In this document: one piece after another, positions 8,294-17,587 of the stretch
Position numbering within the stretch: position 1 is the first letter of the stretch
How the letters are laid out: each line of letters opens with the position of its first letter
Assembly (NCBI GenBank): GCA_030130125.1
Contig: JARZZM010000018.1
Location: 1-64,000, forward strand
DNA length: 64,000 nt
Origin: Thermoproteota archaeon
GTDB lineage: Archaea > Korarchaeota > Korarchaeia > Korarchaeales > Korarchaeaceae
Direction of reading: 5' to 3'
The notes under the pieces: generated by a model
The model's database searches: none
Seen by the model: the letters and a program-made list of their open reading frames with translations, nothing else
Told to the model about the DNA's origin: nothing
Program-made: the position numbers and the translations under genes

Positions 8294-8320
8294 AGGAGGC
8301 GCTTTAAGGTTTCGCCTCCT
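8294..8320. promoter_or_regulatory. Palindrome over the polB promoter
   Basis: A perfect 8-bp inverted repeat, AGGAGGCG - 11 bases - CGCCTCCT, encloses a TATA-like CTTTAAGG centred near 8306. That is about 25 bases before the predicted polB transcription start, whose ATG is at 8270. A dimeric regulator bound here would block or alter TBP binding. It could also form an RNA hairpin if transcribed, but it lies upstream of the expected start. Confidence 0.45.
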
Positions 8321-8403
8321 GTTGCTCGTAAAATCTTTATCGGACATCTCGCGATAAGCAGCGATAGATTTTTGGGAAGACATCCAAGTAGCCCGGTGAT
8401 CCT

Positions 8404-9519
8404 TTGAATAAGTTCAACTCCCTGATAGTGAGGTACTCCGAGATAGGCCTGAAATCCTCGCACGTCAGGAGAGAGATGGAGAGATTACTGATCAGGAATT
8501 TGGAGGAGACCTTCAGGGCGGAAGGAGTTCACTTCATCAAGATCGTCAAGAGAGCTAGCAGAATTGTGGTATACACATCAGATCCTCGGGTCAGGGAGGT
8601 CACCAAGTGGGTGTTCGGTGTGAAGTCCTACAGCCCCTCCATCGAGACCGAAGCCCAGATAGATGAGATAAAGAGAGTGGCCCTCTCGATAGCCACCCAG
8701 AAGGAAGGTAGTTTCGCTGTCAGGGTCCAGAGAGTCACCAAGGACTTTCCCCTAACGTCAATGGAGTTGGCCAAAGATGTCGGCGGGCTGATAAAGGGAA
8801 ATACGGGAAAGCCCGTCGATCTTAGTAATCCAGACCAAGAGATAATTATAGAGATAGTGGCGGGCAAGGCCTACATCACCGATGAGAGGATAGAGGGGTA
8901 CGGTGGGCTTCCCGTCGGCAGTCAGGGGAAAGTGATCGCCCTCATATCCAGCGGTATAGACAGCCCCGTGGCTGCTTGGCTTATGATGAGGAGAGGCGCC
9001 GCAGTCATACCTGTTCACTTCAGGAAGACACCAGAGGAGGAGAGAGGATTCAGAGAGATAGTCTCTGTGCTGAAGCGGTACTCCCATGGCGCTAAGTTCA
9101 AGCCTGTGGTGATAGAACATGGATCGGCCCTGAAGGAGTTCGTCGAGAGGGGCGCAAGGGAGTGGACATGCCTCCTCTGCAAAAGGAGGATGCTCGTCAT
9201 CGCCAATAAGATGGCCAAGGAGATGGGAGCCAGCGCCATAGTCACGGGCGACTCCCTCGGCCAAGTGGCAAGTCAGACCCTAGATAACTTGGAGGTGGAG
9301 AGCAGGTGCTTAGAAAAGCCAGTTCTCAGGCCCTTGATAGGGATGGATAAGGACGATATAGTCAAGCTAGCGAAGGAGGTCGGGACCTATGATGTATCTG
9401 TATCTTATGATATTTCGTGCCCATTCGTCCCCAAGAAGCCTAAGACTAAAGGTAAATGGAAGGATTTCGTAAATGTAGCGGAGAAGGTAGGTGCGGATGA
9501 GTTGCTGCACACATGTTAA
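8404..9519 (+). CDS. thiI: tRNA 4-thiouridine synthase ThiI
   Basis: 371 residues from a TTG just after GGTGAT. An N-terminal ferredoxin-like/THUMP region (about 1-165) binds tRNA, and a PP-loop adenylation domain carries SSGIDS (182-187). Cysteines in WTCLLC and in DISCPF are candidates for sulfur handling. There is no C-terminal rhodanese domain, as in most archaeal ThiI, so another sulfur source is required. The enzyme makes s4U8 in tRNA and may serve thiamine synthesis. The TAA is two bases from the 3' end of the convergent 5S rRNA. Confidence 0.92.
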   Translation: MNKFNSLIVRYSEIGLKSSHVRREMERLLIRNLEETFRAEGVHFIKIVKRASRIVVYTSDPRVREVTKWVFGVKSYSPSIETEAQIDEIKRVALSIATQKEGSFAVRVQRVTKDFPLTSMELAKDVGGLIKGNTGKPVDLSNPDQEIIIEIVAGKAYITDERIEGYGGLPVGSQGKVIALISSGIDSPVAAWLMMRRGAAVIPVHFRKTPEEERGFREIVSVLKRYSHGAKFKPVVIEHGSALKEFVERGAREWTCLLCKRRMLVIANKMAKEMGASAIVTGDSLGQVASQTLDNLEVESRCLEKPVLRPLIGMDKDDIVKLAKEVGTYDVSVSYDISCPFVPKKPKTKGKWKDFVNVAEKVGADELLHTC

Positions 9520-9520
9520 G

Positions 9521-9648
9521 GGGGCTTAGCGGCTTCCGCGTTTCCCGAGCCCTTACGGAGCTCAGTACTCCGCGGAACGCGGCCGGGCTTAACTTCCGGG
9601 TTCGGAATGAGTCCGGGTGTGTCCCCGGCCGCTATGGCCGCTCGCCCT
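9521..9648 (-). rRNA. rrf: 5S ribosomal RNA
   Basis: The minus strand carries the archaeal 5S core: CCATAGCGGC near the 5' end, ACCCG, CCGAACCCGGAAGTTAAGC in the middle, and GGAGTACTG further on. The two ends pair as helix I (GGGC/GCCC, then GCGGC/GCCGC, with a small internal loop). The length is about 128 bases; the exact ends are estimated to a few bases. It is not next to 16S or 23S in this window, so it is a free-standing 5S gene with its own promoter. It runs toward thiI. Confidence 0.93.
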
Positions 9649-9670
9649 CGTAGGGGGGGTATTCGCTCTC

Positions 9671-9681
9671 ATTTATAAACT
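9671..9681. promoter_or_regulatory. Shared TATA box between 5S rRNA and ileS
   Basis: The nearly symmetric ATTTATAAAC lies about 26 bases upstream of the 5S 5' end on the minus strand. It is also in position to start the ileS message about 25 bases before its ATG at 9727. It is the only TATA-like element in this short interval, so both directions probably use it. Confidence 0.5.
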
Positions 9682-9726
9682 TGAAGGTCGACGTAGGAGT
9701 GAGCACGCAGCGAGGTGCCCTAGGAA

Positions 9727-12684
9727 ATGAGCAGGGTAAGTCAACTGACTAGGAATTTCGATCCAAAGGAGTACGAGCCTGAGATACTGAAGTTCTGGGA
9801 TGAAGCTAGGGTCTACGAAAGGTTGAGAGATGCTAGGAAGGGTAGTAAGAGGTTTCACTTCCTAGATGGTCCCCCCTATCCGTCATCTGACATGCCCCAC
9901 CCGGGAACCGTGTGGAACAAGATAATCAAGGACTCGGTAATCAGGTTCAAGAGGGGAGAGGGATACGACGTCTTGGATAAACCAGGATGGGACACTCACG
10001 GCCTCCCCATAGAGGTGATGACCGAGAAGGCCTTGGGCTTCACATCCAAGAAGGACATTGAGAATTACGGGATAGACAAGTTCGTTTTGAAATGTAAGGA
10101 GCTAGCGACCAAGAATCTGAAATCCATGACTAAGCACTTCAAGGAGTTCGCGGTATCGATGGATTGGGATCGTCCATACAGGACGTTCGAGAACGAATAC
10201 ATAGAGAGCGCCTGGTGGGGCGTGAAGAAGATTTGGGAAAGCGGGAGACTCTACGAAGGAGAAAGGCCCGTTCACTGGTGTCCCAGATGCGAGACCGTTC
10301 TATCAGACTACGAGGTGAGTGAGAGCTACAAGGACCTGATGGATCCCTCCATATACGTCAAGTTTAGGGTTCGAGGGAGTGAGAACGAGTATCTTCTCAT
10401 ATGGACGACCACCCCGTGGACCCTGCCTGGCAATGTAGCGGTCATGGTGCACCCTAACGAGAAGTATGTCAAAGTCAGGGTCGGTAGGGACCTGCTCATC
10501 CTAGCTAAGGCTAGGTTAGAGGCCGTGATGAAGGATGCGGGGATAGAGAAGTACGAGATCGTGGAGGAGTTTGAGGGACGTACGCTTGAAGGTCTGAAGT
10601 ATGAGCATCCTCTAGAGGACCTAGTTTCTGTTCAGCAGAGGCTCAAGGATGAGCACAGGGTCGTGCTAAGTGAGGAGTATGTCACTATGGAAGAAGGTAG
10701 CGGGTGCGTGCATAGCGCGCCCGGTCACGGTAAGGAGGATTTCGAGGTCGGCATGAGGTACGGCCTGCCCGTCGTCAGTCCAGTGGATGAGAGGGGTAGG
10801 TTCACTGAGGACGCCGGTAAGTATGCTGGTCTCCAAGTGAGGGAAGCGAATAACATAATAATTGAAGATCTGGATGAGAGAGGCGCTCTGTTCCACAGGG
10901 GGACCGTTATACACAAGTATCCCGTTTGCTGGAGGTGCGACACGCCGCTGATAATAAGGACAACCAAGCAGTGGTTCGTCAAGCTGACCGACCTGAGAGA
11001 GAAGCTGCTCGAGGAGAGCGGTAAGGCCAAGTGGGTCCCCAAGTGGGGTGGGGAGAGAAGGTTCAGGGACTGGCTGCTTGGCTTGGAGGACTGGATAATA
11101 TCGAGGCAGAGGTATTGGGGCATTCCGCTACCGATTTGGAGATGCGAGAGCTGTGGTCATGTAGAGGTAATAGGCTCTGCCAAGGAGATTGAGGAGAAGG
11201 CTGGAGTCAAGCTAGAGGACCTACATAGGCCGTGGGTCGATGGGGTTACATGGAAATGCCCCGAGTGCGGGGGAGAGATGAGGAGGGTCCCTGATATAAT
11301 GGATGTGTGGTATGACTCTGGTGTATCCTTTTTCGCCAGCGTCGGGTATCCTCATAGGAACAGGGAAGTCTTCCAAGAGATATTCCCCGTCGATTTCATA
11401 ACGGAGGGACATGATCAGATAAGGGGGTGGTTCTTCAGCCTCCTGAGGATGGGGACCCTCCTCTTCAACCAAGTGCCTTACAGGTCCGTCCTAATGCACG
11501 GCTTCATGTTAGATGAGAAGGGAAGGGAGATGCACAAACGCTTGGGGAACTATGTGCCTCCTCCGGAGATCTTGAAGAATGTAGCTAGGGACACTTTCAG
11601 GTTCTTCGTCCTCACCAAAGTACCGTGGCAGGACCTGAGGTTCTCCTGGAAGGGACTCAAGGAGATGGAGAGACGCCTCTCAGTCATATGGAACGTTTAC
11701 GTATTCGCTACAACTTATCTGAGGAATAGAGAATTGGGTCAGCTCCCTCCCAAGGAGGAGCTGGATCCTGTTAACAGGTGGGTTCTGTCTAGGCTTCATT
11801 CCATGATGAAGAGGGTCAGGGAGAGCATGAACGAATATCACCTCCATGTAGCAAGTAACGAGATCCTCTCGTTCCTGATAGATGACCTGAGTCACCTGTA
11901 TCTTAGGGTAGCTAGGAAGAAGCTGAGATCAAAGGATAGATCCGTGGCCGACCAATGGGGAAAGGTGCTCTACCATGTGCTGAGGGAGACCTTGCCCTAC
12001 CTATCCATCTTCGCACCGCTCATGTCTGAGAAGATATACTTGGAATCGTTTAGAGGAGAGAACGATCCAGATAGCGTGAACTTCCTCCTGTTGAAGGATC
12101 CGGATGACGGGATGATCGATCCTGAGCTGGAGGATATGATGAGGCACATCAGATCTATAATCAGCGCGTCAGGATTTGCTCGATCGAACGCCGGGATGAG
12201 GAAGAGGCAGCCTTTGAGGGAACTGGTAGTCGTTACTGAGAACGATATGGTGAGGAAGGCCGTCGAGGTCCTCAAAGATGTGCTGGTCATGGAGGCGAAT
12301 GTTAGGGAGGTTAGGATAGGGGAGGCGCCTACTGACGGAAAATGGGCTTATGCTGACTTCAGTGAGGGAAGCGTGTTCCTCAATTTGGAGATGGGTGATG
12401 AGGAGATTCTGGGAGGTCTCGCTAGGGAGCTTACTAGGAGGATACAGCTTATGAGAAAGGAATTAGGTCTCACCATAGGTTTGGAGAGGATAGAAGTCTA
12501 TGTGCAGGGTGATGAGGACATAAAAAGGGCGCTGGAGAGGTACTACGACGAGATAGCGTGGGACTCCGATGCGAACGTTATAAAGTTCGTCAGTGATGAG
12601 AGCGAGGTGCCAGGGAGTTCCTTCGGAAAGGAATGGGAGGTAGACGGTCGGAGGGTATTCATATGGGTGAAGAAGGTGGAGTGA
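9727..12684 (+). CDS. ileS: Isoleucyl-tRNA synthetase
   Basis: 985 residues, class I. The nucleotide-binding signature is PHPGTV (58-63), an HxGT form of HIGH. GWDTHGLPIE follows, and the editing (CP1) domain spans roughly 200-400 with WTTTPWTLPGN. Zinc-binding cysteines appear in WRCESCG and WKCPECG. The KMSKS loop reads EMHKRLGN (from about residue 601), which keeps the second lysine. The C-terminus carries the anticodon-binding helical domain. Start chosen at ATG 9727 after GAGGTG. Its end overlaps the aspS start by 22 bases, so the two are translationally coupled. Confidence 0.97.
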   Translation: MSRVSQLTRNFDPKEYEPEILKFWDEARVYERLRDARKGSKRFHFLDGPPYPSSDMPHPGTVWNKIIKDSVIRFKRGEGYDVLDKPGWDTHGLPIEVMTEKALGFTSKKDIENYGIDKFVLKCKELATKNLKSMTKHFKEFAVSMDWDRPYRTFENEYIESAWWGVKKIWESGRLYEGERPVHWCPRCETVLSDYEVSESYKDLMDPSIYVKFRVRGSENEYLLIWTTTPWTLPGNVAVMVHPNEKYVKVRVGRDLLILAKARLEAVMKDAGIEKYEIVEEFEGRTLEGLKYEHPLEDLVSVQQRLKDEHRVVLSEEYVTMEEGSGCVHSAPGHGKEDFEVGMRYGLPVVSPVDERGRFTEDAGKYAGLQVREANNIIIEDLDERGALFHRGTVIHKYPVCWRCDTPLIIRTTKQWFVKLTDLREKLLEESGKAKWVPKWGGERRFRDWLLGLEDWIISRQRYWGIPLPIWRCESCGHVEVIGSAKEIEEKAGVKLEDLHRPWVDGVTWKCPECGGEMRRVPDIMDVWYDSGVSFFASVGYPHRNREVFQEIFPVDFITEGHDQIRGWFFSLLRMGTLLFNQVPYRSVLMHGFMLDEKGREMHKRLGNYVPPPEILKNVARDTFRFFVLTKVPWQDLRFSWKGLKEMERRLSVIWNVYVFATTYLRNRELGQLPPKEELDPVNRWVLSRLHSMMKRVRESMNEYHLHVASNEILSFLIDDLSHLYLRVARKKLRSKDRSVADQWGKVLYHVLRETLPYLSIFAPLMSEKIYLESFRGENDPDSVNFLLLKDPDDGMIDPELEDMMRHIRSIISASGFARSNAGMRKRQPLRELVVVTENDMVRKAVEVLKDVLVMEANVREVRIGEAPTDGKWAYADFSEGSVFLNLEMGDEEILGGLARELTRRIQLMRKELGLTIGLERIEVYVQGDEDIKRALERYYDEIAWDSDANVIKFVSDESEVPGSSFGKEWEVDGRRVFIWVKKVE

Positions 12685-13940
12685 AAGTCCACGGCTGGGT
12701 CAGCGAGATACGCGATCTGGGAAGGATCAGGTTTGTGGTCATAAGGAATTGGAAGGAGAAGATCCAGCTGACCCTCAAGAGAGGAATCACTCCTAGCGAG
12801 CTATTCGAGCTCACCGACGATTTAACCCAAGAATCGGTCATAGAGGCCGTGGGCGAGGAAGTAGCTGAGAAGAAGGCTAGAGCCGTGGATAGGGAGATAG
12901 TGCCGGCTAAGATAGTCGTGCACTCCGTAGCCCATCCCAAACTTCCGATGGATCCCAACTGGAAGGTCCCCGCCCAGCTACCTACCAGATTGGATAACCG
13001 TCCTCTAGACCTCAGAAGGCCGGAAGTCCAGGCCATTTTCAAGATAGAGGCATCTCTTATACATGGCATGGAGGAATGGCTGAGGGAGAATGGGTTCCTG
13101 AGGGTATTCACACCTGCCATAATAGGGGCCGCGAGTGAGAGTGGTGCGGAGGTCTTCAGGGTCCAATACTTCGATAGAGAGGCGTACTTGAGACAGGATC
13201 CCCAGCTGCACAGGCAGTTAACCATAATAGGGGGATTTGAGAGAATATACGACCTAGGCGTGAACTGGAGAGCGGAGCTCAGTCACACTCCCAGACATCT
13301 AAGCGAGTTCAGATCCATAGCGGTGGAGCTGGCCTTCATAGAGAATGAGCAGGATACAATGAGGGTTGAGGAGGAGGTGATCAGAGCCGGTATAAAACGC
13401 GTGGTGGAGGAGAGGTCAAAGGAGTTGGAGCTACTGAATGTAGATCTAGAGGTTCCAAAAACGCCATTTCCAGAGTTAAGATTCCCCAAAGTGTACGACA
13501 TATTGGAGGAGATGGGGAAGAGCGTTGAATATGGCGAGGACTACGACACTGAAAGCGAGAGGCTTCTATGGCAGTATGTGAGGCAAGAGTACGGGACGGA
13601 CTTCTTCTTCGTCAACAGATTCCCGTTCAAGGTGAAACCATTCTACGTGATGAAAGAAAATGAAACTTGGGCTAGAAGCGTTGATCTTCTCTATAAGGGA
13701 CTGGAACTAAGCTCAGGCGGTCAGAGAGAACACAGATACGATGTACTCGTGTCACAGATAAGGGAGAAAGGGATGAATCCGAGAAGCCTTGAGTGGTTCA
13801 CCAAGTTCTTCGCTTACGGTGCACCACCTCATGGGGGGTTTGCTGTGGGGATAGAGAGGCTAACCATGAAGATGCTGGATCTACCCAACATAAAGGAGGC
13901 GGCCCTCTTCCCTAGGGATCCAGAGAGGGTATTGCCTTAA
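12663..13940 (+). CDS. aspS: Aspartyl-tRNA synthetase, archaeal type (AspRS/AsnRS family)
   Basis: About 425 residues from the ATG at 12663, seven bases after GGAGGG; an upstream ATG at 12633 has no good site. An OB-fold anticodon domain (VHGWVSEIRDLGRIRFVVIR) precedes a class II core with FTPAIIGAASESGAEVF, YLRQDPQLHRQ, the motif 2 arginine in WRAELSHTPRHLSEF, and the motif 3 end GIERLTMKML. Archaeal enzymes of this family may also charge tRNA-Asn for later amidation; I cannot decide that here. It forms an operon with ileS. Confidence 0.92.
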   Translation: MGEEGGVKVHGWVSEIRDLGRIRFVVIRNWKEKIQLTLKRGITPSELFELTDDLTQESVIEAVGEEVAEKKARAVDREIVPAKIVVHSVAHPKLPMDPNWKVPAQLPTRLDNRPLDLRRPEVQAIFKIEASLIHGMEEWLRENGFLRVFTPAIIGAASESGAEVFRVQYFDREAYLRQDPQLHRQLTIIGGFERIYDLGVNWRAELSHTPRHLSEFRSIAVELAFIENEQDTMRVEEEVIRAGIKRVVEERSKELELLNVDLEVPKTPFPELRFPKVYDILEEMGKSVEYGEDYDTESERLLWQYVRQEYGTDFFFVNRFPFKVKPFYVMKENETWARSVDLLYKGLELSSGGQREHRYDVLVSQIREKGMNPRSLEWFTKFFAYGAPPHGGFAVGIERLTMKMLDLPNIKEAALFPRDPERVLP

Positions 13941-14010
13941 TCTTGAGAAGGAATGATCGACGATAGTCGTTCAAACGTAAAATAGGCCCGAAAGATGAAA
14001 CGCCTGAAAA

Positions 14011-16482
14011 ATGTGGAATAGGAAGACTCTATCGCTAATGGCAGCGCTGTTATTGCTGTCGATAAGCTTCCCCAATGTGCACGCTCAGCCATCAACTGCT
14101 CAACCACCAGATAGCGTGAGATATAGCGGTACGGTTTTAGTCAGAGGTAGAGAGGCACCCTCATCTTTCCACCTAATAGAGGCTGTGAACTACGTTGTAG
14201 ATGTGATGGCGAAAATAGGTGACATGGGATACTATCCTCTTGAGGAGGGAAACACCACCTACAACGCAGTTCTAGTTAACGGTACCAATGTCACATTCGT
14301 GCTCAAGGACCTATCGCTCGTCTCCCATCCCGCCAATGGAGCCGACAACTTGACTGGGTACGCTCTCGTAGGACCCTTCCTCGTGAAGGCGTCTTCAGAC
14401 AAGATCCTTCAAATATCGATCCTTTCGAAAAGAAGGCCCACAGTGGAACTCTTGGAGGCCAAAGTCGATGGTGAAGCCGTTGCCATGATACAGGGTAATG
14501 AATCTAGGGGTTCTTGGGTCTCCTCCTTAGATGGATGGATTTTCGAGGTTAACTGGACGAACGAAGGTGACCTCTCCGAGGTACTTATATGCAAAAATAA
14601 CACGATCCTCTCCTTTAACGGTCTCATCAATCCCCTTGCAAGCGAAGTGGAGTTAGAAGGTCCCGTTGACCCCTATACGTATACTAAGTTTGCCATTCAA
14701 GATGGGGAGGTCTCCTTACTGGCTTATGGACCTCCAGTAAATCTGACTGTAACAAGCAGGTTACCTATCCGCGAATTCCTTGGGATATACGCCCTCAGCG
14801 ACGGGAAGTATTTGGTGAGAATTGATCGGACAGGGCCCTCCACGTACACGATATTGTCTCCGGATCGATGCGATACGTGTATCGTTGATGGGCTGACTTT
14901 CGTGTCCGATCCGAGCTTCAGTCTGGACATAGGGCTGGATGCGCCTAGTGAGGGCATTGGTGGTACTTCCATCGAGGTATCCGTGGATCCGGGAGATGCA
15001 TCCAACCTCACACTGCTCCTTCCAGGCGGGAGATCTGTATTCCTAAGAAATGAAGGTTTCAAATACCTTCTCAAGGTGAGCCTTCCCCTTCCCAAGACAG
15101 AGATAGTCGTTCCGATTTATCTAACTGGCTTTTCCAGTGATGGAATCTACGGTATCGAGCGTGAGATGAAGGTCCTCAGGGCTTATGACATTAGGCTGCT
15201 GAACGGTTCTCGCATCTTCCTAGTCGGAGGGAGGGGGGATCTCCACATCTTGGCTTTGAATATAGGGCCCACACCGCTCTCCCTGATCGAGGCTAGACTC
15301 AATTTAACCACGAGAAGGGGAGAAGTGCTATCCCTCAAGTTCCCGCTCTCGATACAGCTTCAAGGTAACGGATCACAGAGGATCCTACTGCCCTTGAGCT
15401 TACCGGTTGGAGATTATAAGGGCAAGTTGGAGATATACGTTGAGGATTCAAGTGGAGAGATCCATACTATCTCTCTGGGTGATATTTCGGTGGTATCCAC
15501 CAGTGAGAACCCATTGAATGCACTAATTGCGATATCTCCCGATCTCCCCAGTGTAGGAGACCGTGTGGAGATCAAGGTGACATTCACTACTATGGTCCCC
15601 CTCTCCAAGATTTTGATAGCCGTTAACTCGTCTGATGAGCTGGAACCAGTAACTGATACCTCCAAGTTAGTGAAGGACCTACCGGAAGGATCTACCAAGG
15701 AGTTGACCTTCACCTTTAGGGCAGCGAGCGTTGGTCCGGCCGTCGTGAAGGTAGTGATCTACTACTCTATAGAAGGCGAAGCTTCCGAGCGAATCTATAC
15801 CAAGGAGATAAAGATACCGATAGGCGGGGTATCTGGGAGAGCCCTTGTGGAGATCAATAAGAGGCAAGTGAACGTCGGGGAGCAGATAAGACTGAAGATC
15901 AGAATAGAGGATCTGTCTGGTAATGTAACGGTCGAATTCCCAGCTAAGATGTCCATTCTAGAGGCTAAGGGCAGAATCAGGGGAAACTCCGTGGAGTTCG
16001 TCGCACCAGGTGAGATCGAAGTGGTAGGGTCATTCTCCGAGGGGGGCGTTTATACGATCCCGACATATATCTCGGTGAATGGCAGCCTCCTCATCCCCTC
16101 AAACACGGTGACCGTCAAGGTGGTGGGGGAGAGTGGTCAAGAGTCATTGGAGATGTCACTCAGATCTAGGCTTGCCGATCTTAGAAGGAGATTTAAGACG
16201 CTTAAAGAGGCTTCGGGGGGGTTGGACCCCCAAGTAAAGGAGAAAATGAGTGAGATAGAGGGCATGCTTGAGGAGGCTAAGAGGTTGATAAATCAGGCCT
16301 CCTACGGAAAGGCCAGCGAGATCCTCAATAGAGCGGAAGCTGAGATCTCCTCCCTAGAGGAGTATACCTACTCGTCTCTTGACGAGTTAATGAACAGTCT
16401 CATCTATTTCCTCATAGGTGTTGGGATAACGTCTGCCGTACTGCTTGCGATCCGCCTAAGGAGGCCTGAGCATGGAACTTGA
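14011..16482 (+). CDS. Large secreted or surface-anchored protein, beta-rich with C-terminal coiled coil and membrane anchor
   Basis: 823 residues. It has a signal peptide (basic MWNRK, then a hydrophobic stretch to residue 24, ending NVHAQ). Several beta-sandwich-like segments follow with many N-x-S/T sites. A charged coiled-coil region lies at roughly 710-780 (rich in E, K, R and L), and there is one membrane segment near the end (YFLIGVGITSAVLLAIRL) followed by a basic tail. The layout is that of an archaeal cell-surface or stalk protein facing outward. I do not recognise a specific family. It overlaps the next gene by 11 bases. Confidence 0.75.
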   Translation: MWNRKTLSLMAALLLLSISFPNVHAQPSTAQPPDSVRYSGTVLVRGREAPSSFHLIEAVNYVVDVMAKIGDMGYYPLEEGNTTYNAVLVNGTNVTFVLKDLSLVSHPANGADNLTGYALVGPFLVKASSDKILQISILSKRRPTVELLEAKVDGEAVAMIQGNESRGSWVSSLDGWIFEVNWTNEGDLSEVLICKNNTILSFNGLINPLASEVELEGPVDPYTYTKFAIQDGEVSLLAYGPPVNLTVTSRLPIREFLGIYALSDGKYLVRIDRTGPSTYTILSPDRCDTCIVDGLTFVSDPSFSLDIGLDAPSEGIGGTSIEVSVDPGDASNLTLLLPGGRSVFLRNEGFKYLLKVSLPLPKTEIVVPIYLTGFSSDGIYGIEREMKVLRAYDIRLLNGSRIFLVGGRGDLHILALNIGPTPLSLIEARLNLTTRRGEVLSLKFPLSIQLQGNGSQRILLPLSLPVGDYKGKLEIYVEDSSGEIHTISLGDISVVSTSENPLNALIAISPDLPSVGDRVEIKVTFTTMVPLSKILIAVNSSDELEPVTDTSKLVKDLPEGSTKELTFTFRAASVGPAVVKVVIYYSIEGEASERIYTKEIKIPIGGVSGRALVEINKRQVNVGEQIRLKIRIEDLSGNVTVEFPAKMSILEAKGRIRGNSVEFVAPGEIEVVGSFSEGGVYTIPTYISVNGSLLIPSNTVTVKVVGESGQESLEMSLRSRLADLRRRFKTLKEASGGLDPQVKEKMSEIEGMLEEAKRLINQASYGKASEILNRAEAEISSLEEYTYSSLDELMNSLIYFLIGVGITSAVLLAIRLRRPEHGT

Positions 16483-17533
16483 TGAATGGGCCACTAATGC
16501 CCTAAGGCTACTGGAATCGGGACTCGCGGGCGTAAGTAAGGCAGGCATAGTATTTCCTCCTACACCGGATGGGATCTCCTCATCGGTGATCATGGAGGAA
16601 GTACTGTCCCAACGTGGAATAGAGCCGGAGCTTATTACGTCAACGCCCGAAAGCGCAATAGATGTAATAGAGAGTTGTTCGGGGAGATGCGACTCTCTAA
16701 TGTTCTTGGATCTCCCTCCCCACGGCAGGGGTCCCATCCAAGTATCGAGTGAGTTGTATAGGAGCGTAATCATACTGGATCACGGTTCAACTCCTTTATT
16801 GAGCTATAAGAATACTGTCAGGGTGAGCTTGGATTCTCCTGGAATTTCTACAAGTCTCCTAGCATACCTGATAGCCGTAGAGGCTGATGAGAATAATGAT
16901 CTCCTATCGTGGGTGGCTTCTGGCGGATTCTTTGGGAAGTGTACCTCGGAAGTATGTGAAGGTGTGCTCGAAAAGGCGCGCCTCTCCTGGCCTGAGCTGC
17001 TGGATGAGAATTCGATAAGGACCGTTCAGGAGGCGCTGGTAGCGGCGTCCTTCCTAGGCGAGGATTGGGTCTACCTAGCAGCTTCAGCCCTAGGAGAATC
17101 GTTCGATGATCCGGATTGGTTCCTGAGCGGAACCTCAGCCACGGCTAGTCTGATCAGGTCCAAGATCGCCGATGTGAATAGGGAGATTGATTCCCTCCTC
17201 GACGAACCCGCATTTGAATCGAGGAGCCTCGCTGGATGGGAGGTTCAGGAATCCTATCAGAGATTCGTGGTTTCGCTTGTGGCTCATGAAAGGGGGTTCC
17301 CTTTCGCTGTATCTTATTTCTACGATCCTCCATTGGGACTGATCTATGTAGCGGGCGATCCCCAAGTGGATCTCTTCCCTCTAACTAGGGAGGCGATGGG
17401 GGAGATGGAGGGATCCGTGTTCGGGGGTAGAGGATTTTCCTCCCTGATAGTGGACTCCGATCGTATGGGTGAGTTCATAGAATCACTAGCCAGAATCCTA
17501 CAAAGGAATCAACCGAATCCTCCGGCGGCATGA
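16472..17533 (+). CDS. DHH-like phosphoesterase-fold protein with altered metal site
   Basis: 353 residues. The N-terminal half follows the DHH (RecJ/GAN/Cdc45) plan. PPTPDGISSSVIMEEVL stands where active enzymes have HxDxDGxSS, MFLDLPPHG where motif II has D, and VIILDHGST where motif III has DHH. Two of the histidine/aspartate ligands are replaced, so hydrolysis may be lost, as in Cdc45. The C-terminal part ends in GGRGFSSLIVDSDRMGEFI, reminiscent of the DHHA1 GG-h motif. It overlaps the surface-protein gene by 11 bases. A replication or recombination role is possible but not shown. Confidence 0.6.
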   Translation: MELDEWATNALRLLESGLAGVSKAGIVFPPTPDGISSSVIMEEVLSQRGIEPELITSTPESAIDVIESCSGRCDSLMFLDLPPHGRGPIQVSSELYRSVIILDHGSTPLLSYKNTVRVSLDSPGISTSLLAYLIAVEADENNDLLSWVASGGFFGKCTSEVCEGVLEKARLSWPELLDENSIRTVQEALVAASFLGEDWVYLAASALGESFDDPDWFLSGTSATASLIRSKIADVNREIDSLLDEPAFESRSLAGWEVQESYQRFVVSLVAHERGFPFAVSYFYDPPLGLIYVAGDPQVDLFPLTREAMGEMEGSVFGGRGFSSLIVDSDRMGEFIESLARILQRNQPNPPAA

Positions 17534-17587
17534 TTATATCTTGTGTCTCCTCATTCAAACATAGTCCATCCGGGAGGATGAGATAAT

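Noticed and set aside
10666-11123. Overlapping minus-strand frames inside ileS
   Set aside because: Antisense to the editing and catalytic domains, with no promoter or ribosome binding site.
12659-13225. 188-codon minus-strand frame inside aspS
   Set aside because: Antisense shadow of the conserved synthetase; no ribosome binding site and biased serine/threonine composition.
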